A stretch of 64,000 nt of DNA, taken from the NCBI GenBank assembly GCA_000824825.2, contig LM655206.1, forward strand, positions 176,999 through 240,998, in the 5' to 3' direction. This DNA comes from Mesorhizobium sp. ORS 3324. Its GTDB lineage: Bacteria > Pseudomonadota > Alphaproteobacteria > Rhizobiales > Rhizobiaceae. Position numbers and translations under genes: made by a program. Shown here piece by piece: positions 8,777-17,048 of the stretch; the stretch's first letter is position 1; the number at the start of each line of letters is the position of its first letter. The notes below the pieces were generated by a model. The model was not told the DNA's origin and searched no databases. It saw only the letters and a program-made list of their open reading frames with translations.

Positions 8777-9742
8777 TCAGCCCAGCGTGTCGCCCCAGTC
8801 GGCCCGGCGCGCCGCCCTGAAGACCTCGCCGTCGCGCTTGCTGAACAAGCGCTCGGCGGCGCTGCCGTCGGGTTGGCAAAGCTTGAGCACCACCTTGCCG
8901 GAGCCTGCCTTCGGCGGCGCGATCACGCGCGGCGGACGCATCGGCGCGGGATGACGCGAAGCGGCGAGGTAGATGAACTTCTCGTCCTCCCACGGCACAT
9001 CGGCGCCCTTGGCGAGCCGATGCAGGCGCGAGCGGGCTACGCGGCGCGCAAAATGGCACCAGTCGGGCGGAACGAGCGGGCAGGGCGCTTCGTGCGGGCA
9101 GGGCGCCGAGATATATGCGCCGGTGTCGATGAGTTGCTTGCGGGCGGCGAGGATACGCTGCCATCCGGCCGGCGTGCCGGGCTCGACGAAGAGCAGCGTG
9201 TCGGCGCTCAATCGCCACAGCCGGTCGATAAGTTTCGGCAGTGAGGCCGGCACGATCTCGTCCAGCACGTAGGCTGCGCTGACGAGGTCGGCGGGCTGAA
9301 GATCGTCGAGGTCGATGGTGGCGTCGCCGGCGATCCAATCCGTGCGGGCGCCGATCGCGTCGGTCGCCAGCGATTGCCCGACCTTGCGCACCGACGGGCT
9401 CGCCTCGACCAGGACCGCCCGTTCGAGTTCCGGCCAGGCGTCAGCCGTGGCCCAAAGCATCGTGCCAGGCCCGGCGCCGACATCGAGCAGGCTTTTCGGC
9501 TGGAAATCGGGTCGGGCGTCAGCCAGCGCGTCGAGGCTCGAGCGGACGGCGGCATAGGTGGCGGGCAACCTGGTCGCCAGGTAGGCCTTCGCCGCCATGT
9601 CATCTGACATATGCAGGCGGCCGTCGCGCAGCTCGGCGCGATAGCGGTCGGAAAGCGTCTTCGCCGCCTGTTTCAGCGCCGGCAGCGGTATCTTCTCGAG
9701 CAGGCTGTCGACGCCTTGCCGGAGTGGGGCGGGCAGTTCCAT
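8777..9742 (-). CDS. Rsm22/METTL17-type small ribosomal subunit methyltransferase family protein
   Basis: The 321-residue protein has a SAM-binding fold with LLDVGAGPGTMLW at about 85-97 and the family-specific cysteine cluster CPHEAPC (C215, C221) and DWCHF (C229), plus LKLC (C289). In the mitochondrial relatives Rsm22/METTL17 these four cysteines hold an iron-sulphur cluster and the protein helps assemble the small ribosomal subunit. That role is inferred here. The start at 9742 opens MELPAPLRQG; the longer frame runs back through ynfA and is spurious. It begins one base after the ynfA stop. Confidence 0.88.
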   Translation of the reverse strand: MELPAPLRQGVDSLLEKIPLPALKQAAKTLSDRYRAELRDGRLHMSDDMAAKAYLATRLPATYAAVRSSLDALADARPDFQPKSLLDVGAGPGTMLWATADAWPELERAVLVEASPSVRKVGQSLATDAIGARTDWIAGDATIDLDDLQPADLVSAAYVLDEIVPASLPKLIDRLWRLSADTLLFVEPGTPAGWQRILAARKQLIDTGAYISAPCPHEAPCPLVPPDWCHFARRVARSRLHRLAKGADVPWEDEKFIYLAASRHPAPMRPPRVIAPPKAGSGKVVLKLCQPDGSAAERLFSKRDGEVFRAARRADWGDTLG

Positions 9743-9743
9743 C

Positions 9744-10067
9744 TCAGCCTCCCCGGGGTGCCAGCAGGATGACCGAAGCGCCGGCGATGCAGAGTGCTGC
9801 GCCGGCAATATCCCAGCGGTCGGGCCGCACGCCCTCCACCAGCCGAAGCCAGCCGAGCGAGGCGGCGATATAGATGCCGCCATAGGCCGCATAGGCGCGC
9901 CCGGCGGCATTCGTGTCGACCAGCGCCAGCAGGAACCCGAACAGCGCCAGCGAGGCGAGGCCGGGAATGAGCCAGAGCGGCGACTTCGCCAGCCGCAACC
10001 AGGCCCAGAACGAAAAGCAGCCGGCGATCTCGGCAAGGGCGGCCGCAGTGTAGATGAGGTAGGTCAT
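9744..10067 (-). CDS. YnfA/UPF0060 family small membrane protein
   Basis: The 107-residue protein has four membrane helices and the family hallmarks [31 protein letters not shown] and [19 protein letters not shown]. YnfA proteins are related to small multidrug resistance transporters; a multidrug efflux role is reported for some members but not shown here. It is followed after one base by the Rsm22-like gene, so the two are probably co-transcribed. Confidence 0.93.
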   Translation of the reverse strand: MTYLIYTAAALAEIAGCFSFWAWLRLAKSPLWLIPGLASLALFGFLLALVDTNAAGRAYAAYGGIYIAASLGWLRLVEGVRPDRWDIAGAALCIAGASVILLAPRGG

Positions 10068-10144
10068 GACAGGATCGAACTTGTCACAGGCTGCTATGCC
10101 GATGGCAAGTCATGATCGGAAGGCCGGCTCAACGGACACTTTCG

Positions 10145-10280
10145 GAGGTCGGCGCCGCCCCTCATCCGCCTGCCGGCACCTTCTCCCCGTCAAGGACGGG
10201 GAGAAGGGATAAGCTCCAGCGCTCGCGGTCCCCTCTCCCCGTTCTTCATGGGGAGAGGGTAAGGGTGAGGGGCAGCGCTG
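10145..10280. repeat. Palindromic intergenic repeat, family C copy 1
   Basis: Two hairpins lie side by side: CTTCTCCCCGT faces ACGGGGAGAAG at about 10180-10216, and CCCTCTCCCCGTT faces GGGGAGAGGG at about 10232-10260. The outer parts GCCGCCCCTCAT and GTGAGGGGCAGCGC are inverted relative to each other. A related element is at 35668-35870. It lies between ynfA and the cyclopropane synthase gene, which are transcribed the same way. Confidence 0.7.
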
Positions 10281-10303
10281 GCGCTAAAAGTTCCGAAAGC
10301 TTC

Positions 10304-11587
10304 CTACTCCACCGCCTTGCGCCGTCGGGCGGGCTTGGCTGCAGGCGCCGGTTCGGGGTGGCCCATGTCGCGCAGTTCCAGCGCTTTCTCGCACTTGGCC
10401 ATGTAGTCGCGCGTCATCGGCAGCGTGTCGTTCTTCTTGGCGATCTGGAACTGGAAGATGACCAGGTCCTGCCAGCGGAAGGCGGCTTCCGAGGCGGCAA
10501 GATAGAACTCCCACATGCGGCAGAAGCGCTCGTCATAGATCGCCTTGGCCTTGTCGCGGTTGGCGGCAAAGCGCAGGCCCCAATGCTTGAGCGTCTCGGC
10601 GTAATGCAGGCGCAGGATTTCGATGTCGGTGACGACGAGGCCGGACTTCTCGATCGCCGGCAGCACCTCCGACATCGCCGGGATATAGCCGCCCGGGAAA
10701 ATGTATTTGCGCACGAAGGCGCTGGTTGCCCACGGCACGCCGGAACGGCCGATGGTGTGGAGCAGCATCACGCCGTCGGGCTTGAGCAGCGTCGCCGCCT
10801 TATCGAAGAAGGTGCGGTAGTGGTTGACGCCGACATGCTCGAACATGCCGACCGAGACGATGCGGTCGAAGCGTTCGTTGAGCGCGCGGTAGTCCTTGAG
10901 CTCGAAATGCACGCGGTCCTGCAGCCCCATCGCGTGCGCGCGGTCGGTGGCGACGCCATGCTGCTCGGTCGACAGCGTCACACCTTGCACGTCGACGTCG
11001 AAGGTCTTGGCAAGATAGAGGCCGAGCCCGCCCCAGCCGGAACCGATGTCGAGCACAGTCTGGCCGGGCTTAAGCCTCAACTTGGCGGCGATGTGGCGCT
11101 TCTTGGCGAGCTGCGCCTCGTCCAGCGTCATGTCGGGCTGCTCGAAATAGGCGCAGGAATACTGCATGTCGTCGTCGAGGAAGAGCTTGTACAGCTCGCC
11201 GGACAGGTCGTAGTGGCGCTGCACGTTGCGGCGCGAGCGCGAAGCGGTGTTGATCTGCTGCAGGCGGCGGAAGGCATGGCGCAAGCCCTCGATCGCCTTC
11301 GACCAGGTCACGTCGATGCCGCCGCTGCCCATGTTCTGGAAGGCGATGCGCATCAGCCCGAGCACGCCGCCCTCGGGGATGTCCAGCTCGCCGTCCATGT
11401 AGGCTTCCGGCACGGCCAGCATCGGATCGAAGCTGATGGCGCGTTCGGCATGCGAGGTCTTGATGTGGATGTGCACCGGCTCGCCGCTGCCGTCGCCGAA
11501 CACATGCGTCGAGCCCTTCGGGCCGGTGACCTTGAGATTGCCGGCCCGCACCAAGCGCTCGAGAACGTGTTTCAATAGGATGTTCAT
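10304..11587 (-). CDS. Cyclopropane-fatty-acyl-phospholipid synthase family protein
   Basis: The 427-residue protein has the SAM-binding motif VLDIGSGWGGLGLYL and the CFA synthase signatures YDLSGELYKLFLDDDMQYSCAY (cut here as separate blocks), VGMFEHVG and KYIFPGGYIP. Such enzymes methylenate double bonds of membrane lipid acyl chains. The C-terminal tail is Lys/Arg/Ala rich (KPARRRKAVE). The start at 11587 gives MNILLKHVLERL; the longer frame (to 11737) would run into the terminator region and is rejected. Whether it makes cyclopropane rings or a related modification cannot be told. Confidence 0.9.
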   Translation of the reverse strand: MNILLKHVLERLVRAGNLKVTGPKGSTHVFGDGSGEPVHIHIKTSHAERAISFDPMLAVPEAYMDGELDIPEGGVLGLMRIAFQNMGSGGIDVTWSKAIEGLRHAFRRLQQINTASRSRRNVQRHYDLSGELYKLFLDDDMQYSCAYFEQPDMTLDEAQLAKKRHIAAKLRLKPGQTVLDIGSGWGGLGLYLAKTFDVDVQGVTLSTEQHGVATDRAHAMGLQDRVHFELKDYRALNERFDRIVSVGMFEHVGVNHYRTFFDKAATLLKPDGVMLLHTIGRSGVPWATSAFVRKYIFPGGYIPAMSEVLPAIEKSGLVVTDIEILRLHYAETLKHWGLRFAANRDKAKAIYDERFCRMWEFYLAASEAAFRWQDLVIFQFQIAKKNDTLPMTRDYMAKCEKALELRDMGHPEPAPAAKPARRRKAVE

Positions 11588-11734
11588 GACCAACTGTCCC
11601 CTCAGACGGATCGTTCCGGAAACCGGATCGGAAACGCCAAATCGAAACTGCCACAGCGCATCGCCCGCGTCCAATCGACGCGCCACGGTGTAATCTGCAA
11701 CAAGATATAGGGGTTCGAAAAGTTCCGTTTGGCA

Positions 11735-11766
11735 CAAAAATGCCCGGGTCGTGTGACCCGGGCATT
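11735..11766 (-). terminator. Rho-independent terminator of the rpsF-rpsR-rplI operon
   Basis: A perfect 12-base-pair stem (AATGCCCGGGTC at 11739-11750 and its complement at 11755-11766) closes a four-base loop. Read on the minus strand it is followed directly by a T-run. It lies 56 bases past the rplI stop and before the cyclopropane synthase start, so it separates the ribosomal operon from the next gene. Confidence 0.9.
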
Positions 11767-11821
11767 AGTCCAGAAATTCTGGCGGCCAGCAAAGCCGGAG
11801 CAGCGCTCCGGTGCGTGTCGA

Positions 11822-12406
11822 TCAGGCGTTGTCTTCGCCGCCCTCGAACTCGGCGTTCGGGTCGAAGAAGTTCTCCGGCCGGGCGTTGTCGTTGATGTCC
11901 TCGCCATAGATGGCTTCGGCCGTCGTCAGCGTCTCGCCCTTGGCCTGGCGCTCCGCCTCTTCGGCCGAGCGGGCGACGTTGAGCGTCACGGTGACCTCGA
12001 CTTCCGGATGCAGCGCGATCGCCACATTGGAGAGGCCGATGGTCTTGATCGGCTGGTTGAGCTCGATCTGGTTGCGGCTGACGGTGAAGCCTTCGGCGGT
12101 CAGCAGCTCGGCGATGTCGCGGGTCGACACCGAGCCGTAGAGCTGGCCGGTCTCGCCGGCCGAGCGCACGACGATGAAGCTCTTGCCGTCGAGCTTCTCG
12201 GCGACCTGGCTGGCCTCCGACTTGCGCTCGAGATTGCGGGCTTCGAGCTGGGCGCGCTGGCCCTCGAACTTCTTCTTGTTGGCTTCGTTGGCGCGCAGCG
12301 CCTTGCCCTGCGGGAGCAGGAAGTTGCGGGCGAACCCGTCCCTGACCTTGACGGTGTCGCCCATCTGGCCGAGGCGGGAAATGCGCTCGAGGAGAATGAC
12401 TTCCAT
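11822..12406 (-). CDS. rplI: 50S ribosomal protein L9
   Basis: The 194-residue protein opens [19 protein letters not shown], the L9 N-terminal rRNA-binding domain with [14 protein letters not shown]. It then has the long central helix ([19 protein letters not shown]) and the C-terminal domain ([14 protein letters not shown]). An acidic C-terminal extension of about 45 residues ([17 protein letters not shown]) is longer than in E. coli (149 aa) and is common in rhizobia. The start at 12406 is preferred; nine extra upstream residues are not conserved. Confidence 0.97.
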   Translation of the reverse strand: MEVILLERISRLGQMGDTVKVRDGFARNFLLPQGKALRANEANKKKFEGQRAQLEARNLERKSEASQVAEKLDGKSFIVVRSAGETGQLYGSVSTRDIAELLTAEGFTVSRNQIELNQPIKTIGLSNVAIALHPEVEVTVTLNVARSAEEAERQAKGETLTTAEAIYGEDINDNARPENFFDPNAEFEGGEDNA

Positions 12407-12582
12407 GGTTTCGTTCCTTCGTTTTGGCGCCATTTGGGATGGCGCCGGATTCTTTGGAACAGGTCAGGAAGCAGTAGGGGCGTCGCCGCCGGTGTCGCTG
12501 TCCTGCCTGTCTGGCAGTTAGAGGTTTGTGGCCTCAACCCGGGATTTGAAACTACCCTTGCGGCGCCCGTCGCCGCGGGGTC

Positions 12583-12608
12583 GAAGCGGGCGGCAAGCCG
12601 CCCGCTTC
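12583..12608. other. Perfect hairpin between rpsR and rplI
   Basis: GAAGCGGGCG faces CGCCCGCTTC around a short GCAAGC centre. It begins 12 bases after the rpsR stop on the minus strand. There is no T-run on that strand, so it may be an RNA processing, stability or attenuation element rather than a terminator. The rest of 12407-12619 shows no gene. Confidence 0.5.
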
Positions 12609-12619
12609 AATAATTTAGC

Positions 12620-12868
12620 TTAGCGAACCACGTAGGGCAGCAGGCCGAGGAAGCGGGCGCGCTTGATCGCCTTGGCGAGCTCGCGCTGCTTCTTCTGGCT
12701 GACGGCGGTGATGCGCGAGGGCACGATCTTGCCGCGCTCGGAAATGTAGCGCTGCAGCAGACGCACGTCCTTGTAGTCGATCTTCGGGGCGTTGGCGCCG
12801 GAGAACGGGCAGGTCTTGCGGCGGCGATGGAACGGGCGCCGGGTCGGGATCTGGTTGATGTCGACCAT
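12620..12868 (-). CDS. rpsR: 30S ribosomal protein S18
   Basis: The 82-residue protein contains the S18 signature [19 protein letters not shown] and the conserved [18 protein letters not shown]. It binds next to S6 on the 30S platform. Its ATG overlaps the rpsF stop by one base (TAATG), so translation is coupled to rpsF. Confidence 0.97.
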   Translation of the reverse strand: MVDINQIPTRRPFHRRRKTCPFSGANAPKIDYKDVRLLQRYISERGKIVPSRITAVSQKKQRELAKAIKRARFLGLLPYVVR

Positions 12869-13350
12869 TATTCTGCACCCCCTTCAACGTTTTCGCGCGG
12901 ACGGCGCGGACCGCGCTCGCCGTCAAAGCTGCGCGGGCCACGATCGCCGCGGTCGCGGTCGCCGAAGCCGCGCGACGGACGGTCGCCACGGTCACGGTCG
13001 CCGAAGCCGCCGCGCTCGGAGCGCTCTTCGCGCTTCTGCATCATCGCCGAGGGGCCTTCCTCATGCGCCTCGACCTTGATGGTGAGGAAGCGCAGCACGT
13101 CTTCCGACAAGCCCATCTGGCGCTCCATTTCGTTGAGCGCCGCAGGCGGGCAGGTGATGTCCATCAGCGTGTAGTAAGCCTTCCGGTTCTTCTTGACCCG
13201 GTAGGTGAGGGACTTCAGTCCCCAGTTCTCGATCCGGCCGACCGATCCGCCATTGGCGGTGATGACGCCCTTGTACTGTTCGACAAGCGCATCGACCTGC
13301 TGCTGCGACAGGTCCTGCCGGGCGAGAAACACATGTTCGTAAAGAGCCAT
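12868..13350 (-). CDS. rpsF: 30S ribosomal protein S6
   Basis: Residues 1-100 are a normal S6 ([29 protein letters not shown]). The C-terminal 55 residues are an unusual Arg/Gly/Asp-rich tail with repeated [10 protein letters not shown] units, visible in the DNA as a repeated GCGGTCGCGGTCGCCGAAGCC-type pattern at 12940-13020. Charged S6 tails occur in many Hyphomicrobiales. It is the first gene of the operon rpsF-rpsR-rplI. Confidence 0.97.
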   Translation of the reverse strand: MALYEHVFLARQDLSQQQVDALVEQYKGVITANGGSVGRIENWGLKSLTYRVKKNRKAYYTLMDITCPPAALNEMERQMGLSEDVLRFLTIKVEAHEEGPSAMMQKREERSERGGFGDRDRGDRPSRGFGDRDRGDRGPRSFDGERGPRRPRENVEGGAE

Positions 13351-13701
13351 TATGTCTTTCTGCCTTTCTTCGCTTCTCTCACCGGCCCTCGCGGCTAAGC
13401 CTCTGCAACTTGTCCGACCCGGTCAAAAGAGCGGGGAAGAAAGGAGCATCGCGAGACGGTCGAGAGCGGAGACACGGGAGGCCAAAAGCGCTTACGGCTT
13501 CATGACGTGGCCTTCTAAAGCCACGGCCCTCCGTTCAGCCCCCAGCAAGGACCGGCAGATTGCCGGCGTCTATACAGCAATTCCTGAGGAAGGCAAGGGT
13601 GGAGGCAGGATCGGCCGTTCCGCGGCCTCGCAGGACCGGAAATCTGAGGCGCTCGCGGGAAATGGCCGACGGGCCGGCTATTTCATCGGAAAGCGATCCG
13701 C
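13351..13701. other. Intergenic region upstream of rpsF
   Basis: This 351-base stretch should hold the ribosomal operon promoter. On the minus strand TTGACC (13426 down to 13421) could be a -35 element, but no good -10 was found at the expected distance. No gene, repeat or clear terminator for the downstream sulfatase-like gene was seen. Confidence 0.4.
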
Positions 13702-15675
13702 TTAGCTCATATGCGCGACGAGCGGCACCACTGTCTCGGGGAAGAAGTCGGGCGCCGTGTGGCGCTTGCCGAACATCATGTCGTACTGGATCAGCCGAAA
13801 ATCGTTGATTGCCGGATCGATCTTCTTCTGTCTCGCCCAGTCGGGCGTCGCTTCGCCGGAGGGCGACAGCAGCAGGTTGCGGTCGACGACCCGGTAGCGC
13901 TCTCGCAGCGCGCCGAGGAAGCCGGTGTAATAGGGGTGGCTGATGCCGGCCGTGGTGAGGATATGGTAAGGCAGGAAGACCGGGCTCACCGCGCCCAGGT
14001 TCTCCACCGGACCCGAGCGGTTCGACCAGATGATCAGCGGCGTGTCGTGATGCTCGAGCGCCGCCTCTGGCGTCGGCTCCTTGCGCGGCGCGACATTGTC
14101 CTTGAGGAAACCGGTTTCGACATAGACGGGGCCGAGCGGTGGCAGATGGTCGCCGAAGAAGACGATGATGGTCGGCCGCTCGCGCTTCTTTGCCCATTCG
14201 ATCAGGCGTTGCAGGCCGCGATCGGCGTCCGCCGAGCCTTCGGCGTAGGAGAGCAGCGATTCCCGCGCCCAGGTGCTGATCGGCGCATCGACGGTATGGG
14301 TCGGATTGGAATAGCGGTAGGGCTCGTAGGGCCCGTGGTTCTGCAGGCTAACCGCGAACAGGAACACCGGGTCCTCGCTGGCATCGGCCTCGCGGATGAT
14401 CTCGTCGGTCATCGCCGCGTCGGAGGCCAGCGGCCCGCGCTTCTCCATCGGCGGCAGCGTCTCTTCCGAGCGGAAGTCGCTGAAGCCGAAATCGGCGTAG
14501 ACCGCGCCCCGGTTCCAGAACCAGTTGGTGCCCGGATGGATGGCGCGCGCCCGATACCCCTCGCTTCTCAGGAAGGTCGCCAGCGACGGCGTCGGCGTGC
14601 GCACATATTGCTGATACGGGATCGAGCCCGCCGGCAGGAAGGCGTTGGAGAAGCCGGTCAGCGCCTCGAACTCGATATTGGCGGTCATGCCGCCGAATTC
14701 CGGCGAGAACATCGAGCCGGAGCGCAGTGCGCGCACCGTCGGAATCGGATCGGGCTTGATGCCGACCCCGGGAAGCTCGGTCGGATCCCAGAAGGATTCG
14801 CTCATCACCACGATGATGTCCGGCTTCTCCTCGGGCACCGAGGCGGCAACGCCGGGGCGGGTGATCGCGGCCATCGTCTTTTCGGAATAGCCGGGCGGAG
14901 CCGAGACATGCGCCATCGGTACGTTGAGCGCGAAGGCTAGCGCAAAGCCGTTGGAGGCGTAGTTCTCCTTCTGGTCCCACATGATCGGGATGATCTGCAG
15001 CCGATCGCGCGTCCACGAGAAAGTGGCGTAATCCATGATAGAGACGAAGAAGGCGAGCAGCGGCACGGCCAGCGTCAGCCGCGCCAGCCGTCCCTTGCGG
15101 CTGAGGATCGGCACACGCCGGCGCCAGTGCCGCCAGCCATAGACGAGCAACGCCAAGCTGCCGATGATCGCCGCCGCAAGCAGCACGGCCGTCCAGGGGC
15201 GCTCGCGCACCAGAAGCGGCATCAGCGCCATGATCTGGCGGGCATAGAGGAAATCCGTCGGATAGAGCGGGTCGCCGAGATAATGCGATTTCTGATGGCC
15301 GACGAAGGCCAGCGACAGCGTCAGCGGCGCCACGATCATCAGGCTCTGATGGCTGCGGCCCAGTATGGCGTCGAGCCCGATCAGCACCAGCGCGAAGACG
15401 ACGATGGTGGTCCAGCCCGGCTTGAAGGGCTGCAGGAAGAAGTCGACCGTGCCGAAGAAATCGCCGCGCACGATCCATTCGATGGCGAACACCAAAACCG
15501 CCGAGACGACAAGGGTTGCGAGGCCGTAGCGTACGGTCGGCCAGGGTCGTCCCGGCAGATAGCCGGTGGACGGATCGTCTTCCAGAAACTGCGGCACGGG
15601 TCTGGCCGCGCCCTTCCTGATCCTTGCCACGTTGCATCCCCCGGCCCTGGCCGCGCGCCTTTGAACTCGCGCCAC
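13702..15675 (-). CDS. LtaS-like sulfatase-fold phosphoglycerol transferase
   Basis: The 657-residue protein has about five N-terminal membrane helices (residues 45-245) followed by an extracytoplasmic alkaline-phosphatase/sulfatase-fold domain. The metal-binding start is PDIIVVMSESFWDPTELPG, the candidate catalytic Thr is in FGGMTANIEFEALTG, and the later sites are PTIIVFFGDHLPPLG. This is the architecture of lipoteichoic acid synthase and of phosphoglycerol transferases that decorate periplasmic glucans; in rhizobia the latter (CgmB-type cyclic glucan modification) is the more likely role. The start codon is GTG at 15675, with GTG at 15630 (preceded by GGGGG) as an alternative. Confidence 0.82.
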   Translation of the reverse strand: MARVQRRAARAGGCNVARIRKGAARPVPQFLEDDPSTGYLPGRPWPTVRYGLATLVVSAVLVFAIEWIVRGDFFGTVDFFLQPFKPGWTTIVVFALVLIGLDAILGRSHQSLMIVAPLTLSLAFVGHQKSHYLGDPLYPTDFLYARQIMALMPLLVRERPWTAVLLAAAIIGSLALLVYGWRHWRRRVPILSRKGRLARLTLAVPLLAFFVSIMDYATFSWTRDRLQIIPIMWDQKENYASNGFALAFALNVPMAHVSAPPGYSEKTMAAITRPGVAASVPEEKPDIIVVMSESFWDPTELPGVGIKPDPIPTVRALRSGSMFSPEFGGMTANIEFEALTGFSNAFLPAGSIPYQQYVRTPTPSLATFLRSEGYRARAIHPGTNWFWNRGAVYADFGFSDFRSEETLPPMEKRGPLASDAAMTDEIIREADASEDPVFLFAVSLQNHGPYEPYRYSNPTHTVDAPISTWARESLLSYAEGSADADRGLQRLIEWAKKRERPTIIVFFGDHLPPLGPVYVETGFLKDNVAPRKEPTPEAALEHHDTPLIIWSNRSGPVENLGAVSPVFLPYHILTTAGISHPYYTGFLGALRERYRVVDRNLLLSPSGEATPDWARQKKIDPAINDFRLIQYDMMFGKRHTAPDFFPETVVPLVAHMS

Positions 15676-15928
15676 GCGTCTTCCACTCGCGTCACGCCAC
15701 TGTCATCGAAATGTCACGCAAAGCTAGCGCCTGTGGCGGAAATAAGAAGAGCCAGCAAACGATTCGTGAGCGGTTTTCATCAGGTGTGATCGCCAAAAAG
15801 CCTTTCGGAACAGGGCCTCGGGCTGGTTTTTCGGGCTGAAATAGGCGCTGGCCGGGCGCCCGCGGGCTTGACTTGGCCGTCCGCCTTGCGCCAGAGGCAG
15901 GGAAAAGCACGCCGCTGGAGACTTAAAA

Positions 15929-16870
15929 ATGGCCGTCGCATTCACCTTTCCAGGACAAGGCAGCCAGGCCGTCGGCATGGGCAAGGACCTCGCCGATGCC
16001 TTCGCCGAGGCGCGCCGCGTCTTCGAGGAAGTCGACGAGGCGCTTGGCGAAAAACTGTCGAAGCTGATCTGGGAAGGACCGGAAGAGACGCTGACGCTGA
16101 CGGCCAACGCCCAGCCAGCGCTGATGGCGGTGTCGCTTGCGGCGCTCAAGGCGCTGGAATCGCGCGGCTTTTCGCTGAAGGACAAGGTGTCTTACGTCGC
16201 CGGCCATTCGCTCGGCGAATATTCAGCACTTGCCGCCGCAGGCTTCGTCTCGATCGCCGATGCCGCAAGGCTGCTGCGCATCCGCGGCAACGCCATGCAG
16301 GCTGCTGTGCCGGCTGGCGAGGGCGCCATGGCGGCGATCATCGGGCTGGAGCAGGCCGACGTCGAAGCCGCCTGCGCGGAAGCGGGGCAAGGTTCCGTCT
16401 GCCAGATCGCCAACGACAATGGCGGCGGCCAACTGGTCATTTCCGGCGCCAAGGCCGCAGTCGAGCTGGCGGCGAAGCTCTGCACCGAAAAGGGGGCCAA
16501 GCGGGCGCTGATGCTGCAGGTCTCCGCCCCCTTCCATTCGGCGCTGATGGCGCCGGCGGCCGAGATCATGCGCGAGGCGCTCGCCGGGGTGAGCAAGACC
16601 GCTCCGGTCGTGCCTGTCGTCTCCAACGTAACCGTCACTCCCACCAGCGACCCGGACCAGATCGCCCGCCGCCTAGTCGAGCAGGTGACGGGCCGGGTGC
16701 GCTGGCGCGAGACGGTGGAATGGTTCGGCGCCAACGGTGTCGCGACGCTCTACGAAGTCGGCGCCGGCAAGGTGCTGTCGGGCCTGGCGCGGCGCATCAA
16801 CCGCGATATCGCGACCGGAGCCATCGGCACGCCGGCCGAGGTCGAGACGACGCTGGCTGCTTTGGGATGA
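15929..16870 (+). CDS. fabD: Malonyl-CoA:ACP transacylase
   Basis: FabD loads malonyl groups onto acyl carrier protein for fatty-acid synthesis. The 313-residue protein shows FPGQGSQ at 7-13, the nucleophile elbow GHSLGEYSAL with Ser94, and the catalytic His in SAPFHSALM. The length is typical. It heads the plus-strand fab cluster; a palindromic repeat separates it from fabG. Confidence 0.97.
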   Translation: MAVAFTFPGQGSQAVGMGKDLADAFAEARRVFEEVDEALGEKLSKLIWEGPEETLTLTANAQPALMAVSLAALKALESRGFSLKDKVSYVAGHSLGEYSALAAAGFVSIADAARLLRIRGNAMQAAVPAGEGAMAAIIGLEQADVEAACAEAGQGSVCQIANDNGGGQLVISGAKAAVELAAKLCTEKGAKRALMLQVSAPFHSALMAPAAEIMREALAGVSKTAPVVPVVSNVTVTPTSDPDQIARRLVEQVTGRVRWRETVEWFGANGVATLYEVGAGKVLSGLARRINRDIATGAIGTPAEVETTLAALG

Positions 16871-16880
16871 GGCCCTGCTT

Positions 16881-16936
16881 TCGTCATCCACGGGCGGAGC
16901 GGGAGCGAAGCGGACGCGTAGACCCGAGGATGACGA
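16881..16936. repeat. Dispersed palindromic repeat, family E copy 2
   Basis: The sequence starts TCGTCATCCACGGGCGGAGC, continues with GAGCGAAGCG and ends GAGGATGACGA. It matches the core at 8611-8669 closely. It lies between fabD and fabG, two genes of one operon, so it will be transcribed and could form a hairpin in the mRNA. Confidence 0.8.
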
Positions 16937-17048
16937 CGGGAAGGAGGCCTTCGCTAATCTCCGACGCTCGTCTGGCGTGACCCGGACTGTATGACGTATA
17001 CGGAACTAGGGTCGCTCGCGGGGCGTCCGGAAGAAAGAGGTTGAAAAA

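Noticed and set aside
10112-11578. Plus-strand open frame of 488 codons opposite the cyclopropane synthase-like gene
   Set aside because: It is a shadow of the conserved minus-strand protein and includes a repeat element at its start.
12583-12608. Hairpin after rpsR as an intrinsic terminator
   Set aside because: No T-run follows on the minus strand, and rplI downstream has a proper terminator at its own end.
12940-13030. Tandem-looking repeats that could suggest a CRISPR or satellite
   Set aside because: They are in-frame codons for the [10 protein letters not shown] blocks of the S6 tail, with no spacers of uniform length.
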